Of a stretch of 48,237 bases of DNA, positions 30,950 through 41,357 are shown piece by piece. Under the pieces are notes generated by a model. It ran no database searches. It worked only from the letters and a program-made list of their open reading frames with translations, and was not told where the DNA came from. How positions within the stretch are numbered: the stretch's first letter is position 1; every line of letters starts with the position of its first letter. The translations under genes and the position numbers were made by a program. This DNA comes from Hymenobacter glacialis. GTDB taxonomy: Bacteria > Bacteroidota > Bacteroidia > Cytophagales > Hymenobacteraceae. The stretch is taken from assembly GCF_001816165.1 (NCBI RefSeq), contig NZ_MDZC01000054.1:1-48237 (forward strand), given 5' to 3'.

Positions 30950-31827
30950 CGGGGGACGGCGGCACCGGCTGGTGCGTACTCTGCGGTAGTGCGCTCGCCC
31001 ACCACGCGGTGCCCGGCCAGCAGTTTTTTATTGCCGGGGCCGCCGTACACTTCAATAAACAGCGTGAACGGCCCCTCCGGCAAGGGCCCCATGGGCAGCT
31101 GGCCCACCACCGTGGTGGGGCGGCCACTTTGGGGCGTGAGCTCGCCGTCGGCATCGGCGGCCGAGCCATCGGGGGTGGTGAGGTGGTAATGCACCCGCAA
31201 GGTCTGCGTAGTGGGCGCGTTGTGCAGTTCGGTGTAGAAGAATATGTTTTCGGCGCCCCGGGAGTAGACGTAGCCGGGTGCGCGGGTGAGGCGGTAGCCG
31301 CCCCGAGAGAAGTTATCGGTGCCCCCGTTCTTGGCCGCGGGCTTGGTCAGGAGCACAATATCGGAGAAGAACGGCCCCGTGGGAGCCTCCAGGACCAGCG
31401 GTTCCTCCACGGTGGTTACGCCCCCGGCGCTGCGGTACTGGTCTTTCACGGTGCCGCGCAGGGTGTACTTGCCATCGGGCAACAGTATCCGCTTCAGGAA
31501 ACTCTGAGGGTTTTTGATGGCAATGGTGGTATCGTTGAGCACCGGCGGCTTCAGGGTAATCACCTCGCGGTAGGCGGGCTTGCCGTCGGCTTTGAGCACT
31601 TCCAGCGTGACGGTGGCCGCCGACTGAAACGCCCGCGGCGCCCGCTGCCGGTAGGTGAGCGACTGGGTGGGGACGGTGACGTAGATTTCGACCTCGGCGC
31701 CATTCTCCACCTTGTTGAGGTTGCGGAAACGAGCCACGTCCAGCATAATCTGGGGCGGGCCGGCCTGGGCAGCCGGGGACCAGGCCAATGAGAGCAGAGA
31801 AGCAGTAACTAGCAGGAGAAAACGCAT
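30946..31827 (-). CDS. Uncharacterised secreted beta-rich protein coupled to the acyltransferase
   Basis: A 293-residue protein I do not recognise. Signal peptide MRFLLLVTASLLSLAWSPAA (cleaved after QAG), then beta-strand-rich sequence resembling one or two Ig-like domains: VEIYVTVPTQSLTYRQRAPR, TVTLEVLKADGKPAYREVIT, PDGKYTLRGTVKDQYRSAGG, IFFYTELHNAPTTQTLRVHY and GPFTLFIEVYGGPGNKKLLA. The pattern resembles the N-terminal half of GWxTD-type gliding proteins, but no GWxTD motif is present. The ATGA overlap with the acyltransferase suggests a shared envelope role. A TACTTTTG element ends four bases before its ATG. Confidence 0.8.
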   Translation of the reverse strand: MRFLLLVTASLLSLAWSPAAQAGPPQIMLDVARFRNLNKVENGAEVEIYVTVPTQSLTYRQRAPRAFQSAATVTLEVLKADGKPAYREVITLKPPVLNDTTIAIKNPQSFLKRILLPDGKYTLRGTVKDQYRSAGGVTTVEEPLVLEAPTGPFFSDIVLLTKPAAKNGGTDNFSRGGYRLTRAPGYVYSRGAENIFFYTELHNAPTTQTLRVHYHLTTPDGSAADADGELTPQSGRPTTVVGQLPMGPLPEGPFTLFIEVYGGPGNKKLLAGHRVVGERTTAEYAPAGAAVPR

Positions 31828-31831
31828 GGCA

Positions 31832-31839
31832 CAAAAGTA
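31832..31839 (-). promoter_or_regulatory. Promoter -7 element abutting the secreted-protein start
   Basis: On the minus strand TACTTTTG, exact TAnnTTTG, followed by TGCC and the ATG at 31827. The mRNA would be leaderless or nearly so. No good -33 TTG is visible. Confidence 0.5.
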
Positions 31840-31916
31840 ACGATGGGAGGCCGGGCCTTAACCGGGCCCGTTCTTTACCTAAATTCCGTGCCACCTGCTA
31901 ACCCCCGACGCCTTCC

Positions 31917-32591
31917 GTGATTCTACTCACCGAAATTCAGTACCACCCGCCCGCCGCCCTCTTCGCCGAGCTGCTGCGGGCCGATGGCATCCTGCTGGAA
32001 GCCCACGAGCACTACCGCAAGCAAACCTACCGCAACCGCTGCCTTATTCGCACGGCGCAGGGCGTGCAGCCGCTCACCGTTCCGGTTATCAACGGCAACC
32101 GGGCCGAAAAAGTGAGCATTTCCGCCATCGAAATTGACTACCGCCAGAACTGGATTCACCGGCACTGGCGCACCTTGCAAACGGCCTACGGAAATAGTCC
32201 GTATTTCGAATATTACGCCGACTATTTGCACGATATTTACGTAGGTAAACCAGCCCTGCTCTTCGAGCTGAATCTGCAGTTTTTGCAGCTCATGCTGCGG
32301 TGCTTTCGCCTCAGTCTGCCCCTTCGCCTCACCCACGAATACCTTCCCTCCTACCCCGCGCAACCTTATTCCGAGAAACTTAGTCTTAGCAGCAGTCAAT
32401 CCATCATCGCCGACCGGCGCGACTGGTTGACACCCAAGGCCAACGCCAAAACGGTAGAAACTGACAGTCCGGCAGTTCTTCCCCTGGTGCGGCCCTACCC
32501 CCAGGTGTTTGGCCCAGGTTTTGAGCCGGGGCTGAGTGTGCTGGACCTGCTTTTCTCGCAGGGCCCGGCGGCCGGGCAGTATTTATTGTAG
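31917..32591 (+). CDS. WbqC family protein
   Basis: A 224-residue WbqC-like protein. Family marks: LTEIQYHPPAALFAELLRAD, HYRKQTYRNRCLIRTAQGVQ, LTVPVINGNRAEKVSISAIE, NWIHRHWRTLQTAYGNSPYF with the conserved His-Trp pair, YYADYLHDIYVGKPALLFEL, and the end PYPQVFGPGFEPGLSVLDLL. WbqC genes often sit near polysaccharide loci, but the biochemical role is not established; here none is adjacent. The only in-frame start giving the conserved N-terminus is GTG at 31917. Confidence 0.9.
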   Translation: MILLTEIQYHPPAALFAELLRADGILLEAHEHYRKQTYRNRCLIRTAQGVQPLTVPVINGNRAEKVSISAIEIDYRQNWIHRHWRTLQTAYGNSPYFEYYADYLHDIYVGKPALLFELNLQFLQLMLRCFRLSLPLRLTHEYLPSYPAQPYSEKLSLSSSQSIIADRRDWLTPKANAKTVETDSPAVLPLVRPYPQVFGPGFEPGLSVLDLLFSQGPAAGQYLL

Positions 32592-32765
32592 ACCATGCGT
32601 TAGCTTGTTTCTACACCGCTTTATTTTATGCGCAAGCTGAGGCGTGCGCGACATTGCCCGAACCTTCGCCCGAGACTGCTTGTTTTCAAGCTACATCGGC
32701 CCAACCCGTACATCGTGTATTTTCCCGACGCGGGGCCCATTTGATTTTTCACTACGTTTATTGGC

Positions 32766-35375
32766 ATGGAAGCTAAATTCTCAAACCGCGTCAAAGAGGT
32801 TATTTCCCTCAGTCGGGAAGAGGCCATCCGTCTCGGCCACGACTACATCGGTACCGAGCACCTATTGCTCGGCATGATTCGCGAGGCAGAGGGCACCGCC
32901 CTCGGCCTGCTGCGCAAGCTGGGCGTGAGCATCGACGAGCTAAAGTTCTCGTTGGAGCAGGCCACGCGCAACACCGCTACCCAGGGTACCAGCATCACCG
33001 GCTCGATTCCGCTCACCAAGCAGACCGAGAAGGTGTTGAAAATAACTTATTTGGAGGCTAAAATCTTCAAGTCCGAAATCATCGGCACCGAACACCTGCT
33101 GTTGTCCATTCTGCGGGATGAGGACAACATCTCTTCTCAAATTCTCTCCAAGTTTAACGTGAACTACGAAACTGTGCGCGACTCACTGGACTACCACGGC
33201 AACGCTTCGCCGAGCCCCAAAGCCGGCCCCGATACCGACGACGACGACAACGACAAGCTGTTTGGCTCCTCTGGCCCCGGCGGACGTGGCGGTTCCGGCA
33301 GCGCCGGTGCCACCAAGAAGCCCGGCGAAAAGTCGCGCACTCCGGTGCTCGACAATTTCGGCCGCGACCTCACCAAAATGGCTGAGGACGACAAGCTTGA
33401 CCCCATTGTGGGCCGCGAAAAGGAGATTGAGCGCGTGGCCCAAATCCTAAGCCGCCGCAAAAAGAACAACCCCATCCTCATTGGTGAGCCCGGCGTGGGC
33501 AAAACGGCCATCGCCGAAGGCCTCGCTCTGCGCATTATTCAGAAAAAGGTAAGCCGCGTGCTCTTCAACAAGCGTGTAGTGACCCTTGATTTGGCGTCGC
33601 TGGTAGCGGGTACCAAGTACCGCGGCCAGTTTGAGGAGCGCATGAAGGCCGTGATGAACGAGCTGGAGAAGTCGCCCGATGTGATTTTGTTCATCGACGA
33701 GCTGCACACCATTGTGGGCGCCGGCGGGGCTTCGGGCTCGCTCGACGCTTCCAACATGTTCAAGCCGGCCCTGGCGCGGGGCGAGATTCAATGCATCGGC
33801 GCCACCACGCTGGACGAATACCGCCAGTACATTGAGAAAGACGGCGCCCTGGCCCGTCGTTTCCAGATGGTGATGGTGGACCCCACCACGCCCGAGGAGA
33901 CCATTGAAATCCTGCACAACATCAAGGACAAGTACCAGGACCACCACCACGTGGTGTACACTGATAAAGCCATTGAGCAGTGCGTGATGCTGAGCGACCG
34001 GTACATGAGCGACCGGTTCCTGCCGGACAAGGCCATCGACATTCTCGACGAAGCCGGTGCCCGTGTGCACATCAACAACATTGTGGTGCCCGAAGATATT
34101 CTCACGCTCGAAGAGCAAATTGAGAACATCAAAGGCGAGAAGAACCGCGTGGTGAAGTCGCAGAAATACGAGGAAGCCGCCAAGCTCCGCGACACCGAGA
34201 AGAAGCTGCTGGACCAACTCGAAACGGCTAAAAAGAGCTGGGAAGAGGAAACCAAGAAGAAGCGCTACACGGTGAAAGAGGAGAACGTGGCCGAGGTAAT
34301 CGCCATGATGACCGGCATCCCCGTTTCGCGCGTGGCCCAGAACGAAAGCCAGAAACTCCTCAACATGAACGAGGAGCTCCAGGGCCGGGTAATTGGCCAG
34401 GACAAAGCCATCAAGCAGTTGGTGAAGGCCATTCAGCGCACCCGCGTGGGCCTGAAAGACCCCAAGAAGCCCATTGGCTCGTTTGTGTTCCTGGGCCCGA
34501 CGGGCGTGGGCAAGACGGAGCTGGCCAAGGTACTGGCCTCTTACCTCTTCGACAAGGAAGACGCGCTGGTGCGCGTGGACATGTCGGAGTACATGGAGAA
34601 ATTCAGCGTATCGCGCCTGGTGGGCGCGCCTCCCGGCTACGTGGGCTACGAAGAGGGCGGCCAGCTGACGGAGAAAATCCGCCGCAAGCCGTATTCGGTT
34701 ATCCTGCTCGACGAAATTGAGAAGGCGCACCCGGATGTGTACAACCTGCTCCTGCAGGTGCTGGACGACGGTATCCTGACCGACGGCCTGGGCCGCAAGG
34801 TGGACTTCCGGAACACCATCATCATCATGACCTCCAACATTGGGGCGCGTGACCTGCAGGACTTCGGCGCCGGCATTGGCTTTGGCACCAAGGCCCGGCA
34901 GGACAACATGGACGAGCTGACCAAGGGCACCATTACCAACGCCCTGAAGAAGACGTTCTCGCCGGAATTCCTCAACCGTTTGGATGACGTTATCGTCTTC
35001 AACTCGTTGGACAAAAAGGACATTCACAAAATCATCGACATCAGCCTGGCCAAGCTCCTCTCGCGGGTGCAGGCTCTGGGCTACCGCATTGAGTTGACGG
35101 AAGCAGCCAAGGACTTTGTGTCGGAGAAGGGCTATGACCCCAAGTACGGCGCCCGGCCCCTGAACCGTGCCATCCAGAAGTACATTGAAGACCCGATTGC
35201 GGAGGAAATCCTTAAGGCGCAGGTGGTGCACGGCGACACGATAACGGCCGATTACACCGAAGGTGCCGAGGAGCTGACTTTTGCGGTGAGCAAGAGCGGC
35301 GAGGTCCAGAACCTGGCCAGCGATGAGCGGCCGGCCGAAACGCCGGAAGCCCCCGACACGGATGCCAAAAAGTAG
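32766..35375 (+). CDS. clpC: ATP-dependent Clp protease ATP-binding subunit ClpC
   Basis: An 869-residue HSP100 unfoldase. The N domain ([39 protein letters not shown]; about 1-145) is followed by a Gly/Asp/Lys-rich linker (about 146-185). The first AAA module has Walker A GEPGVGKT (about 241) and [11 protein letters not shown]. The ClpC-defining UVR middle domain ([20 protein letters not shown]) lies around 458-492. The second AAA module has [20 protein letters not shown] (about 577) and [14 protein letters not shown]. It unfolds substrates for ClpP, and no clpP is in the window. The C-terminal 25 residues are acidic. A terminator follows at 35415. Confidence 0.96.
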   Translation: MEAKFSNRVKEVISLSREEAIRLGHDYIGTEHLLLGMIREAEGTALGLLRKLGVSIDELKFSLEQATRNTATQGTSITGSIPLTKQTEKVLKITYLEAKIFKSEIIGTEHLLLSILRDEDNISSQILSKFNVNYETVRDSLDYHGNASPSPKAGPDTDDDDNDKLFGSSGPGGRGGSGSAGATKKPGEKSRTPVLDNFGRDLTKMAEDDKLDPIVGREKEIERVAQILSRRKKNNPILIGEPGVGKTAIAEGLALRIIQKKVSRVLFNKRVVTLDLASLVAGTKYRGQFEERMKAVMNELEKSPDVILFIDELHTIVGAGGASGSLDASNMFKPALARGEIQCIGATTLDEYRQYIEKDGALARRFQMVMVDPTTPEETIEILHNIKDKYQDHHHVVYTDKAIEQCVMLSDRYMSDRFLPDKAIDILDEAGARVHINNIVVPEDILTLEEQIENIKGEKNRVVKSQKYEEAAKLRDTEKKLLDQLETAKKSWEEETKKKRYTVKEENVAEVIAMMTGIPVSRVAQNESQKLLNMNEELQGRVIGQDKAIKQLVKAIQRTRVGLKDPKKPIGSFVFLGPTGVGKTELAKVLASYLFDKEDALVRVDMSEYMEKFSVSRLVGAPPGYVGYEEGGQLTEKIRRKPYSVILLDEIEKAHPDVYNLLLQVLDDGILTDGLGRKVDFRNTIIIMTSNIGARDLQDFGAGIGFGTKARQDNMDELTKGTITNALKKTFSPEFLNRLDDVIVFNSLDKKDIHKIIDISLAKLLSRVQALGYRIELTEAAKDFVSEKGYDPKYGARPLNRAIQKYIEDPIAEEILKAQVVHGDTITADYTEGAEELTFAVSKSGEVQNLASDERPAETPEAPDTDAKK

Positions 35376-35414
35376 CGTGCAGCACCTGCTGTAGCTCGTG
35401 CACATTGCATTACT

Positions 35415-35452
35415 AAGAAAGCCGGTTCCAGCAATGGGGCCGGCTTTCTTGT
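35415..35452 (+). terminator. Terminator after clpC
   Basis: AAGAAAGCCGG (35415-35425) pairs perfectly with CCGGCTTTCTT (35440-35450), followed by GTTGT. The A-rich left side also allows activity on the minus strand. Confidence 0.85.
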
Positions 35453-35525
35453 TGTCAATCTGTTATCTTGAGCCCTGGTTTTGACTGCTTCGAAAGCATT
35501 AGTAGTACATTAAATCTCACTCCGC

Positions 35526-37670
35526 ATGAATTTTCTGCAAAGAGCAGCGCTGGCCGGAGCTGGCGCGGCCATTACCGGCAGCGCGCTGGCCCAGTCGGCC
35601 CCGGTAGCTCCCATCAAGCCCAAAGTATTTACCAATTTCGGCGTCACGCGCACCGATAATTACTACTGGCTTAACCAGCCCACCAGCCCGGAAGTACTGA
35701 GCTACCTCAACGCTGAAAACGCCTACTACGAGAAGCAGATGGCGGCAGCACAGAACTCGCAGAAGAAGCTGGTGGCAGAAATAAAAGGTCGTATCAAGCA
35801 GGAAGACATGTCGGTTCCGTACCGCGACAACGGGTACCTATACTACTCGCGGTTTGACCTGGGCGGCGAATACCCGGTCTACTGCCGCAAAAAAGGCACC
35901 ATCGACGAAAACGAAGAAGTGCTGCTCGACGCGAATGAGATGGGGGCAGGGCGCACCTATTTCCAAATCGGTGACTGGTCTGTGAGCGACAACAACCAGC
36001 TGCTGGCCTACACAGCCGACACCGTGAGCCGCCGCCTCTACACGCTGCGGTTCAAGAACCTGGCCACGGGCAAGCTCTATCCGGAGCGCATTGCCAACAC
36101 CGGCGGCGAAGTAGTGTGGGCCGCCGATAACAAGACGGTGTTCTACACCAAGAAAAACGTAACAACCCTGCTGCCCTACCAGGTGTACCGGCACACGCTG
36201 GGCACCAACCCCAAGAGCGACGCCTTGATATACGAGGAGCACGACAACACCTTTAACCTGCACGTCACGCGCTCCAAGTCCCGGAAGTTCATTGGCATCG
36301 AGCTGGTGAGTTCCATGTCATCGGAGTACCGCTACTTGGACGCGGCTACGCCCACCGCCCAGTTCAAAACCTTTATTCGCCGCGAGAAAGACCACCTCTA
36401 CAACGTGGAGCACCTGGGCGATAAATTCTACGTGCGCACCAACTGGCAGGCGCCCAACTACCGCCTGATGATGACGCCGGTAACCAACACGGCCAAAACC
36501 GCCTGGACCGATGCCCTCACCCGGCACCCCGAAATTTTCCTCGACAACTTCGACCTGTTTCGCGACTACCTGGTACTGAACGAGCGCAAGGGCGGCCTGC
36601 GCCAGCTGCGCGTGGTGCGGTGGAAAGACAAGCAGGAGCATTACCTGCAGTTTGATGAGCCGGCCTACACCGCCACCATCGGCATCAATGCCGAGCAGGA
36701 CACGCCCCTGCTGCGCTACAACTACACCTCGCTCACCACGCCGATGTCGACTTACGAGTACGACATGAGCACGCGCACCAGCACCCTGCTCAAGGAGCAG
36801 GACGTGCTGGGCGGCTTCAGCAAAAAGGACTACGTGACGGAGCGGGTGTTTGTGAAATCGCGGGACAACCAGTTCATCCCCATGTCCATTGTGTACAAGA
36901 AGGGCACGAAGCTGGACGGAACCGCGCCGCTCCTGCAATACGCGTACGGCTCCTACGGTTTCTCGCAGGACCCCACCTTCAGCGCAGCCCGCCTTAGCTT
37001 GCTGAACCGGGGCTTTGTGTACGCGCTGTGCAACATCCGCGGCGGCCAGGAAATGGGCCGGCAATGGTTCGAAGACGGCCGGATGCTGAAAAAAATCAAC
37101 AGTTTCAACGACTTCATCGACTGCTCCCTTTACCTCACCAAGCCACACGAGGCGCAGGTAGGCACGGCCAAAGTCAACCAGCAGTACACTGCTACCGACA
37201 AGCTGTTTGCCATGGGCGGCAGCGCCGGCGGCCTGCTCATGGGCGCCGTGATGAACATGCGCCCCGACCTCTACAAAGGCGTGATTGCGGCCGTGCCGTT
37301 CGTGGACGTGGTCACTACCATGTCTGACCCCAGCATTCCGCTCACCACCAGCGAGTACGACCAGTGGGGCAACCCCGCCGATGAGGACTACTTCAAGTAC
37401 ATGCTCTCGTATTCGCCCTATGATAACGTGAAAAAGCAGGCCTACCCCAACACCCTGGTCACCACCGGCCTGCACGACTCGCAGGTGCAGTACTTTGAGC
37501 CTGCCAAGTGGGTAGCCAAGCTGCGCGCCATGAAAACCGACAAAAACCAGCTCATCATGCACACCGACATGAGCGCCGGCCACGGCGGCGCATCGGGTCG
37601 TTTCAAATCCATTGACGACACGGCCCGGCAGTACGCGTTTATGCTGCAGCTGTTGGGCAAGAACCTGTAG
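35526..37670 (+). CDS. Oligopeptidase B, S9 family prolyl oligopeptidase
   Basis: A 714-residue serine peptidase. An N-terminal export-like segment (MNFLQRAALAGAGAAITGSA, cleaved near ALAQ) suggests a periplasmic enzyme. Residues 30-410 form the beta-propeller (KVFTNFGVTRTDNYYWLNQP, YLYYSRFDLGGEYPVYCRKK). The alpha/beta hydrolase domain has QYAYGSYGFSQDPTFSAARL, CNIRGGQEMGRQWFEDGRML, the nucleophile motif AMGGSAGGLLMGA (about 565), the catalytic Asp in TTGLHDSQVQYFEP (about 649) and the His in SAGHGGASGRF (about 683). It cuts short peptides after basic residues in characterised relatives. Single gene, terminator on each side. Confidence 0.94.
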   Translation: MNFLQRAALAGAGAAITGSALAQSAPVAPIKPKVFTNFGVTRTDNYYWLNQPTSPEVLSYLNAENAYYEKQMAAAQNSQKKLVAEIKGRIKQEDMSVPYRDNGYLYYSRFDLGGEYPVYCRKKGTIDENEEVLLDANEMGAGRTYFQIGDWSVSDNNQLLAYTADTVSRRLYTLRFKNLATGKLYPERIANTGGEVVWAADNKTVFYTKKNVTTLLPYQVYRHTLGTNPKSDALIYEEHDNTFNLHVTRSKSRKFIGIELVSSMSSEYRYLDAATPTAQFKTFIRREKDHLYNVEHLGDKFYVRTNWQAPNYRLMMTPVTNTAKTAWTDALTRHPEIFLDNFDLFRDYLVLNERKGGLRQLRVVRWKDKQEHYLQFDEPAYTATIGINAEQDTPLLRYNYTSLTTPMSTYEYDMSTRTSTLLKEQDVLGGFSKKDYVTERVFVKSRDNQFIPMSIVYKKGTKLDGTAPLLQYAYGSYGFSQDPTFSAARLSLLNRGFVYALCNIRGGQEMGRQWFEDGRMLKKINSFNDFIDCSLYLTKPHEAQVGTAKVNQQYTATDKLFAMGGSAGGLLMGAVMNMRPDLYKGVIAAVPFVDVVTTMSDPSIPLTTSEYDQWGNPADEDYFKYMLSYSPYDNVKKQAYPNTLVTTGLHDSQVQYFEPAKWVAKLRAMKTDKNQLIMHTDMSAGHGGASGRFKSIDDTARQYAFMLQLLGKNL

Positions 37671-37737
37671 AATTGCTACGCCCATCATCCCTCCAGCCAT
37701 CATAGCGGACGCATAATTGGCTTGCGCTGAAATTGAG

Positions 37738-37773
37738 AACGGCCGCTTCCATTGTGGAAGCCGGCCGTTTTTC
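37738..37773. terminator. Terminator downstream of oligopeptidase B
   Basis: AACGGCC-GCTTCC pairs with GGAAGC-CGGCCGTT (one bulge) around ATTGT, followed by TTTTTCTG. The rest of 37671-37859 shows no gene. Confidence 0.8.
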
Positions 37774-37859
37774 TGCCTGCCACTCGACCTTTTCTATGTT
37801 AGCACCTTCTTGCTTACGGCAAGGGGAGTAAGGGTAGCGTCTTGGGCTTGCTGTATCCG

Positions 37860-38303
37860 TTACTGCAGCAGGAAAATCAAACTGCTGAACCCGGCCCCGT
37901 TAACAGGCGGCAGCTCTGCGGAGTATTTTATCTGCTCCCTGGTTTCTTCCAGCAGCTTAAATTTCTGGCCGTTTATCCGCAGCTCTTTGGTTGTGCGGTC
38001 GATGCTGTAGGACTGGCTAACGGTCCGGGGCTCGTTCTGGCTGCATTTGGTGGCTCCCTGGTCAATGAGCACCGTGCCATCGGCAGCAAACGTGAACGTG
38101 TCGTCCTGCTCACAAGTCTGCACCGGGTAGAAGAGAACGTTGGCAGGGTTCGCGGAAGGATTTTTATCCTGCATTCCCCGTTTCCAGGATTTGGTTAGCA
38201 ACACCTCCGCATCCGGCGGGGCCGGGGTGTCGCTCCCGCAGCTGGTGCACCCGAGCGCAGCAGCAGCGGCCAGCAACAGGGAAAGTGTTTTGGGGGCGGT
38301 CAT
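37860..38303 (-). CDS. Lipocalin-like lipoprotein
   Basis: A 147-residue lipoprotein (MTAPKTLSLLLAAAAALGC, lipobox near ALGC, followed by TSC). The body has the pattern of small Bacteroidota lipocalin-like proteins: LLTKSWKRGM near the start, DDTFTFAADGTVLIDQGATK, YSIDRTTKELRINGQKFKLL, then TREQIKYSAELPP. The function is unknown. Two Cys in the body (TCEQDD, TKCSQN) could form a disulfide. An in-frame GTG lies three codons upstream at 38312; the ATG at 38303 is preferred. A TACTTTG element (reverse strand, 38330-38336) lies 27 bases upstream. Confidence 0.75.
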   Translation of the reverse strand: MTAPKTLSLLLAAAAALGCTSCGSDTPAPPDAEVLLTKSWKRGMQDKNPSANPANVLFYPVQTCEQDDTFTFAADGTVLIDQGATKCSQNEPRTVSQSYSIDRTTKELRINGQKFKLLEETREQIKYSAELPPVNGAGFSSLIFLLQ

Positions 38304-38446
38304 CTTGTTCACTGAGCGTATTTTTTTCGCAAAGTACTCATCCCCTCCCGGTCCTTTATTCGGGTAATTTTATCCTGTCCCGATGCGCTGGCTCCGAAAC
38401 CGCCAGCCGCCCCAAATCTGGGTGCGGCTTCTTTAAGCGGGCGCGT

Positions 38447-38454
38447 TACCTTTG
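38447..38454 (+). promoter_or_regulatory. Promoter -7 element of the acyl-CoA carboxylase gene
   Basis: TACCTTTG, exact TAnnTTTG, 48 bases before the ATG at 38502. No clear -33 TTG. It lies upstream of the in-frame alternative start at 38457. Confidence 0.5.
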
Positions 38455-38501
38455 GGTTGCTGATTTTACCCAGCTTCTTTCGCCATCTCCCAAGCCCACC
38501 C

Positions 38502-40070
38502 ATGCCCGACCCGCACGCTCACGCCCACCTTTCCAAAACCGAACTGCTCGCTCGCAAAAACGAAGAAGCCCTTCTCGGCGGCGGCCAGGCCCGCATCGAT
38601 TCCCAACACAAAAAAGGCAAGCTCACCGCCCGCGAACGGGTCGATTTGCTGATGGACGAAGGCTCGTTCGAGGAAATTGGCAAGTTTGTGATGCACCGGG
38701 CCAAGGACTTTGGCCTCGACAAAGAACACTACCTCGGTGATGGCGTGGTGACGGGCTACGGCACCGTGAACGGCCGGCTGGTGTACGTTTTCTCGCAGGA
38801 TTTCACGGTTTTCGGCGGCTCGCTCAGCGAAACGCATGCCGAGAAGATTGTGAAAATCATGGACCTCGCCATGAAGAACGGCGCGCCCGTTATCGGCCTC
38901 AACGACTCGGGCGGCGCCCGCATTCAGGAAGGCGTGGTGAGCCTGGGCGGCTACGCCGACATTTTTTATAAAAACACCATGGCCTCGGGCGTGGTACCGC
39001 AGCTTTCGGCCATTATGGGGCCGTGCGCGGGCGGCGCGGTGTATTCGCCGGCCATCACCGACTTTATTCTGATGGTGGAAAACACGAGCTACATGTTCGT
39101 GACCGGCCCCAACGTGGTGAAGACCGTGACCCACGAGGAAGTGACCAGCGAAGAGCTGGGCGGCGCCAGCACCCACTCGGCCAAAAGCGGCGTGACGCAC
39201 TTCAGTTGCGCCAATGAGGTGATGGCCATCACCCGCGTGAAGCAGCTGCTGAGCTACATGCCGCAGAACTGCGAGGAAACCGCCCCCGCGCAGCCCTACG
39301 AGGCCAGCGGCGACGAAAGCCGCGCCGTGCTGGACCAGCTCATTCCCGAAAACGCCAACCAGCCCTACGACATGCGCGAGGTGATTGAGGGCATCATCGA
39401 CACGGATTCTTTCCTCGAAGTGCATCAGAATTTCGCGGAGAACATCGTGGTCGGTTTCGCCCGGCTGGCGGGCCGCAGCATTGGCATTGTGGGCAACCAG
39501 CCGGCCGTGCTGGCCGGCGTGCTCGACATCAACGCCAGCACCAAAGCCGCGCGTTTCGTGCGTTTCTGCGACGCCTTCAATATTCCGCTGCTGGTGCTGG
39601 AAGACGTGCCTGGTTTTCTGCCGGGCACCGACCAGGAATGGCGCGGCATTATCACCAACGGTGCTAAGCTGCTCTACGCTTTCTGCGAAGCCACCGTGCC
39701 GCGCATCACCGTGATTACCCGCAAGGCCTACGGCGGTGCCTATGACGTGATGAACTCCAAGCACATCGGCGCCGATATGAACTACGCCTGGCCCACCGCC
39801 GAAATCGCCGTGATGGGCGCCAAGGGCGCGGCCGAAATCATTTTCAAGCGCGAAATAGCGGCCGCCGAAGACCCGGCCGCCAAGCTCCAGGAAAAAGTAG
39901 ACGAGTACCAGGAGAAGTTTGCCACGCCCTACCGCGCCGCCCACCGCGGCTTTGTGGACGAGGTAATTTTGCCCTCGCAGACGCGCCAGAAGCTCATTCG
40001 CGCCTTCAAAATGCTGGAGAACAAAGTGGAAACCATGCCTCGTAAGAAGCACGGAAATATTCCGCTGTAA
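38502..40070 (+). CDS. Acyl-CoA (propionyl-CoA) carboxylase carboxyltransferase subunit
   Basis: A 522-residue biotin-dependent carboxyltransferase, the beta subunit length of propionyl-CoA carboxylase. Two crotonase-like halves are visible: [60 protein letters not shown] and [17 protein letters not shown] in the N half; [60 protein letters not shown] and [15 protein letters not shown] in the C half. It moves the carboxyl group from biotin to the acyl-CoA. The partner biotin carboxylase/carrier subunit is not in the window. It ends [18 protein letters not shown], the usual PccB end. Confidence 0.95.
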   Translation: MPDPHAHAHLSKTELLARKNEEALLGGGQARIDSQHKKGKLTARERVDLLMDEGSFEEIGKFVMHRAKDFGLDKEHYLGDGVVTGYGTVNGRLVYVFSQDFTVFGGSLSETHAEKIVKIMDLAMKNGAPVIGLNDSGGARIQEGVVSLGGYADIFYKNTMASGVVPQLSAIMGPCAGGAVYSPAITDFILMVENTSYMFVTGPNVVKTVTHEEVTSEELGGASTHSAKSGVTHFSCANEVMAITRVKQLLSYMPQNCEETAPAQPYEASGDESRAVLDQLIPENANQPYDMREVIEGIIDTDSFLEVHQNFAENIVVGFARLAGRSIGIVGNQPAVLAGVLDINASTKAARFVRFCDAFNIPLLVLEDVPGFLPGTDQEWRGIITNGAKLLYAFCEATVPRITVITRKAYGGAYDVMNSKHIGADMNYAWPTAEIAVMGAKGAAEIIFKREIAAAEDPAAKLQEKVDEYQEKFATPYRAAHRGFVDEVILPSQTRQKLIRAFKMLENKVETMPRKKHGNIPL

Positions 40071-40074
40071 TCAC

Positions 40075-40179
40075 CTGTCATGCTGACGAAGGAAGCATCT
40101 TATCACGGCTGCCTTTGTTAGATTCAGTTTTCAGGCGGCTTAGACGTGACAAGATTCTTCGCTGCGCTCAGAATGACAG
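40075..40179. repeat. Degenerate GTCATGCTGAGC-family repeat
   Basis: Left arm CTGTCATGCTGACGAAGGAA and further to ATCACG; right arm CGTGACAAGATTCTTCGCTG through CAGAATGACAG. The arms are less perfect than at 27904. It lies four bases after the carboxylase stop and ends five bases before the M42 ATG at 40185. It creates a spurious in-frame start at 40146. Confidence 0.85.
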
Positions 40180-40184
40180 ATAAT

Positions 40185-41255
40185 ATGCGTCCCGAATCCT
40201 TCGAATTCCTCCAGACCTACCTCAACAATCCCTCCCCTACCGGCTTCGAAAAAGAAGGCCAGAAGCTTTGGCTGGAATACATCAAGCCGTATATCGACGA
40301 GTATTTCGTGGATACTTACGGCACGGTGGTGGGCGTGATTAATCCCAAAGCGAAATACAAGGTGGTCATTGAGGCGCACGCCGATGAGATTTCTTATTTT
40401 GTGAATTACATCACCAAAGAAGGCTACCTCTACCTGCGCCGCAACGGCGGCTCCGACCCGCTGGTGGCGCCCAGCAAGCGGGTGAATATTTTCGGTGAGA
40501 AAGGCATTGTGAAAGCCGTGTTTGGGTGGCCGGCCATTCACGTGCGCAAGGTGGAGCAGGACAAGGCGCCCACCATCGAAACCGTGTTTCTGGACTGTGG
40601 CGCCAGCAGCGCCGATGAAGTAGCCGAAATGGGCGTGCACGTAGGTTCCGTGGTGACGTTCGAGGACGAGTTTACGGTGCTGAACGAGAAGTATTACGTG
40701 GGCCGCGCCCTTGACAACCGCGTGGGCGGCTTCATGATTGCGGAAGTGGCCCGCATGCTGAAGGAGAACAACAAGAAGCTGCCCTTCGGCCTCTACATCG
40801 TGAACGCGGTGCAGGAGGAAATTGGCCTGCGCGGCGCCGAAATGGTGGCCCACCGCATCAACCCCGACGTGGCCATCGTGACGGACGTGACGCACGACAG
40901 CCAGTCGCCGATGTACGAGAAAAAAACGGCCGGCGACATCAGCTGCGGCAAAGGCCCGGTGATAACCTACGGTCCGGCCGTGCAGAACAACCTGCGCGAC
41001 CTCATCATCGACACGGCCAAGATATCGGACATTGCCTTTCAGCGCGCCTCGGCCACCCGCGCAACCGGCACCGACACCGACGCCTTTGCCTACTCCGGCT
41101 CGGGCGTGGCCTCGGCCCTTATTTCGCTACCCCTCAAGTACATGCACACCACGGTAGAAACGGTGCATAAAGATGACGTGGACAACGTGACCCGCCTGAT
41201 TTACGAAACCCTGCTGCGCATTGAGGACGGCCACGATTTCCGGTATTTTAAATAA
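40185..41255 (+). CDS. M42 family aminopeptidase
   Basis: A 356-residue cytoplasmic aminopeptidase of the tetrahedral (TET) type. Metal and active-site motifs: KVVIEAHADEISYFV (first His/Asp, about residue 67), RALDNRVGGFMIAEVARMLK (bridging Asp), YIVNAVQEEIGLRGAEMVAH (catalytic Glu pair), VAIVTDVTHDSQSP (Asp) and LKYMHTTVETVHKDDVDNV (late His). A beta-barrel insert lies between about 70 and 170. It removes N-terminal residues from peptides. The ATG at 40185 begins MRPESFEFLQTYLNNPSPTG; the 13 codons upstream from 40146 come from the repeat and are not part of the family. Confidence 0.94.
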   Translation: MRPESFEFLQTYLNNPSPTGFEKEGQKLWLEYIKPYIDEYFVDTYGTVVGVINPKAKYKVVIEAHADEISYFVNYITKEGYLYLRRNGGSDPLVAPSKRVNIFGEKGIVKAVFGWPAIHVRKVEQDKAPTIETVFLDCGASSADEVAEMGVHVGSVVTFEDEFTVLNEKYYVGRALDNRVGGFMIAEVARMLKENNKKLPFGLYIVNAVQEEIGLRGAEMVAHRINPDVAIVTDVTHDSQSPMYEKKTAGDISCGKGPVITYGPAVQNNLRDLIIDTAKISDIAFQRASATRATGTDTDAFAYSGSGVASALISLPLKYMHTTVETVHKDDVDNVTRLIYETLLRIEDGHDFRYFK

Positions 41256-41271
41256 GCCGTCTTTCAACCAA

Positions 41272-41357
41272 CTGTCATCCTGAGCTTGCGAAGGACCTTA
41301 TCACGCCAGAGTAAGTACCTCAACGTGATAAAGTCCTTCGCAAGCTCGGGATGACAG
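41272..41357. repeat. GTCATCCTGAGC-subfamily palindromic repeat
   Basis: 34-base arms with two mismatches (CTGTCATCCTGAGCTTGCG to ATCACG, and complement), centre about 18 bases. It begins 16 bases after the M42 stop and ends nine bases before the ATG at 41367. This variant reads GAAGGACC where the 27904 copy has GAAGCATC. Confidence 0.9.

Noticed and set aside
40146..40184. N-terminal extension MTRFFAALRMTDN of the M42 peptidase
   Set aside because: These codons are part of the repeat element at 40075-40179; the family N-terminus begins at 40185.
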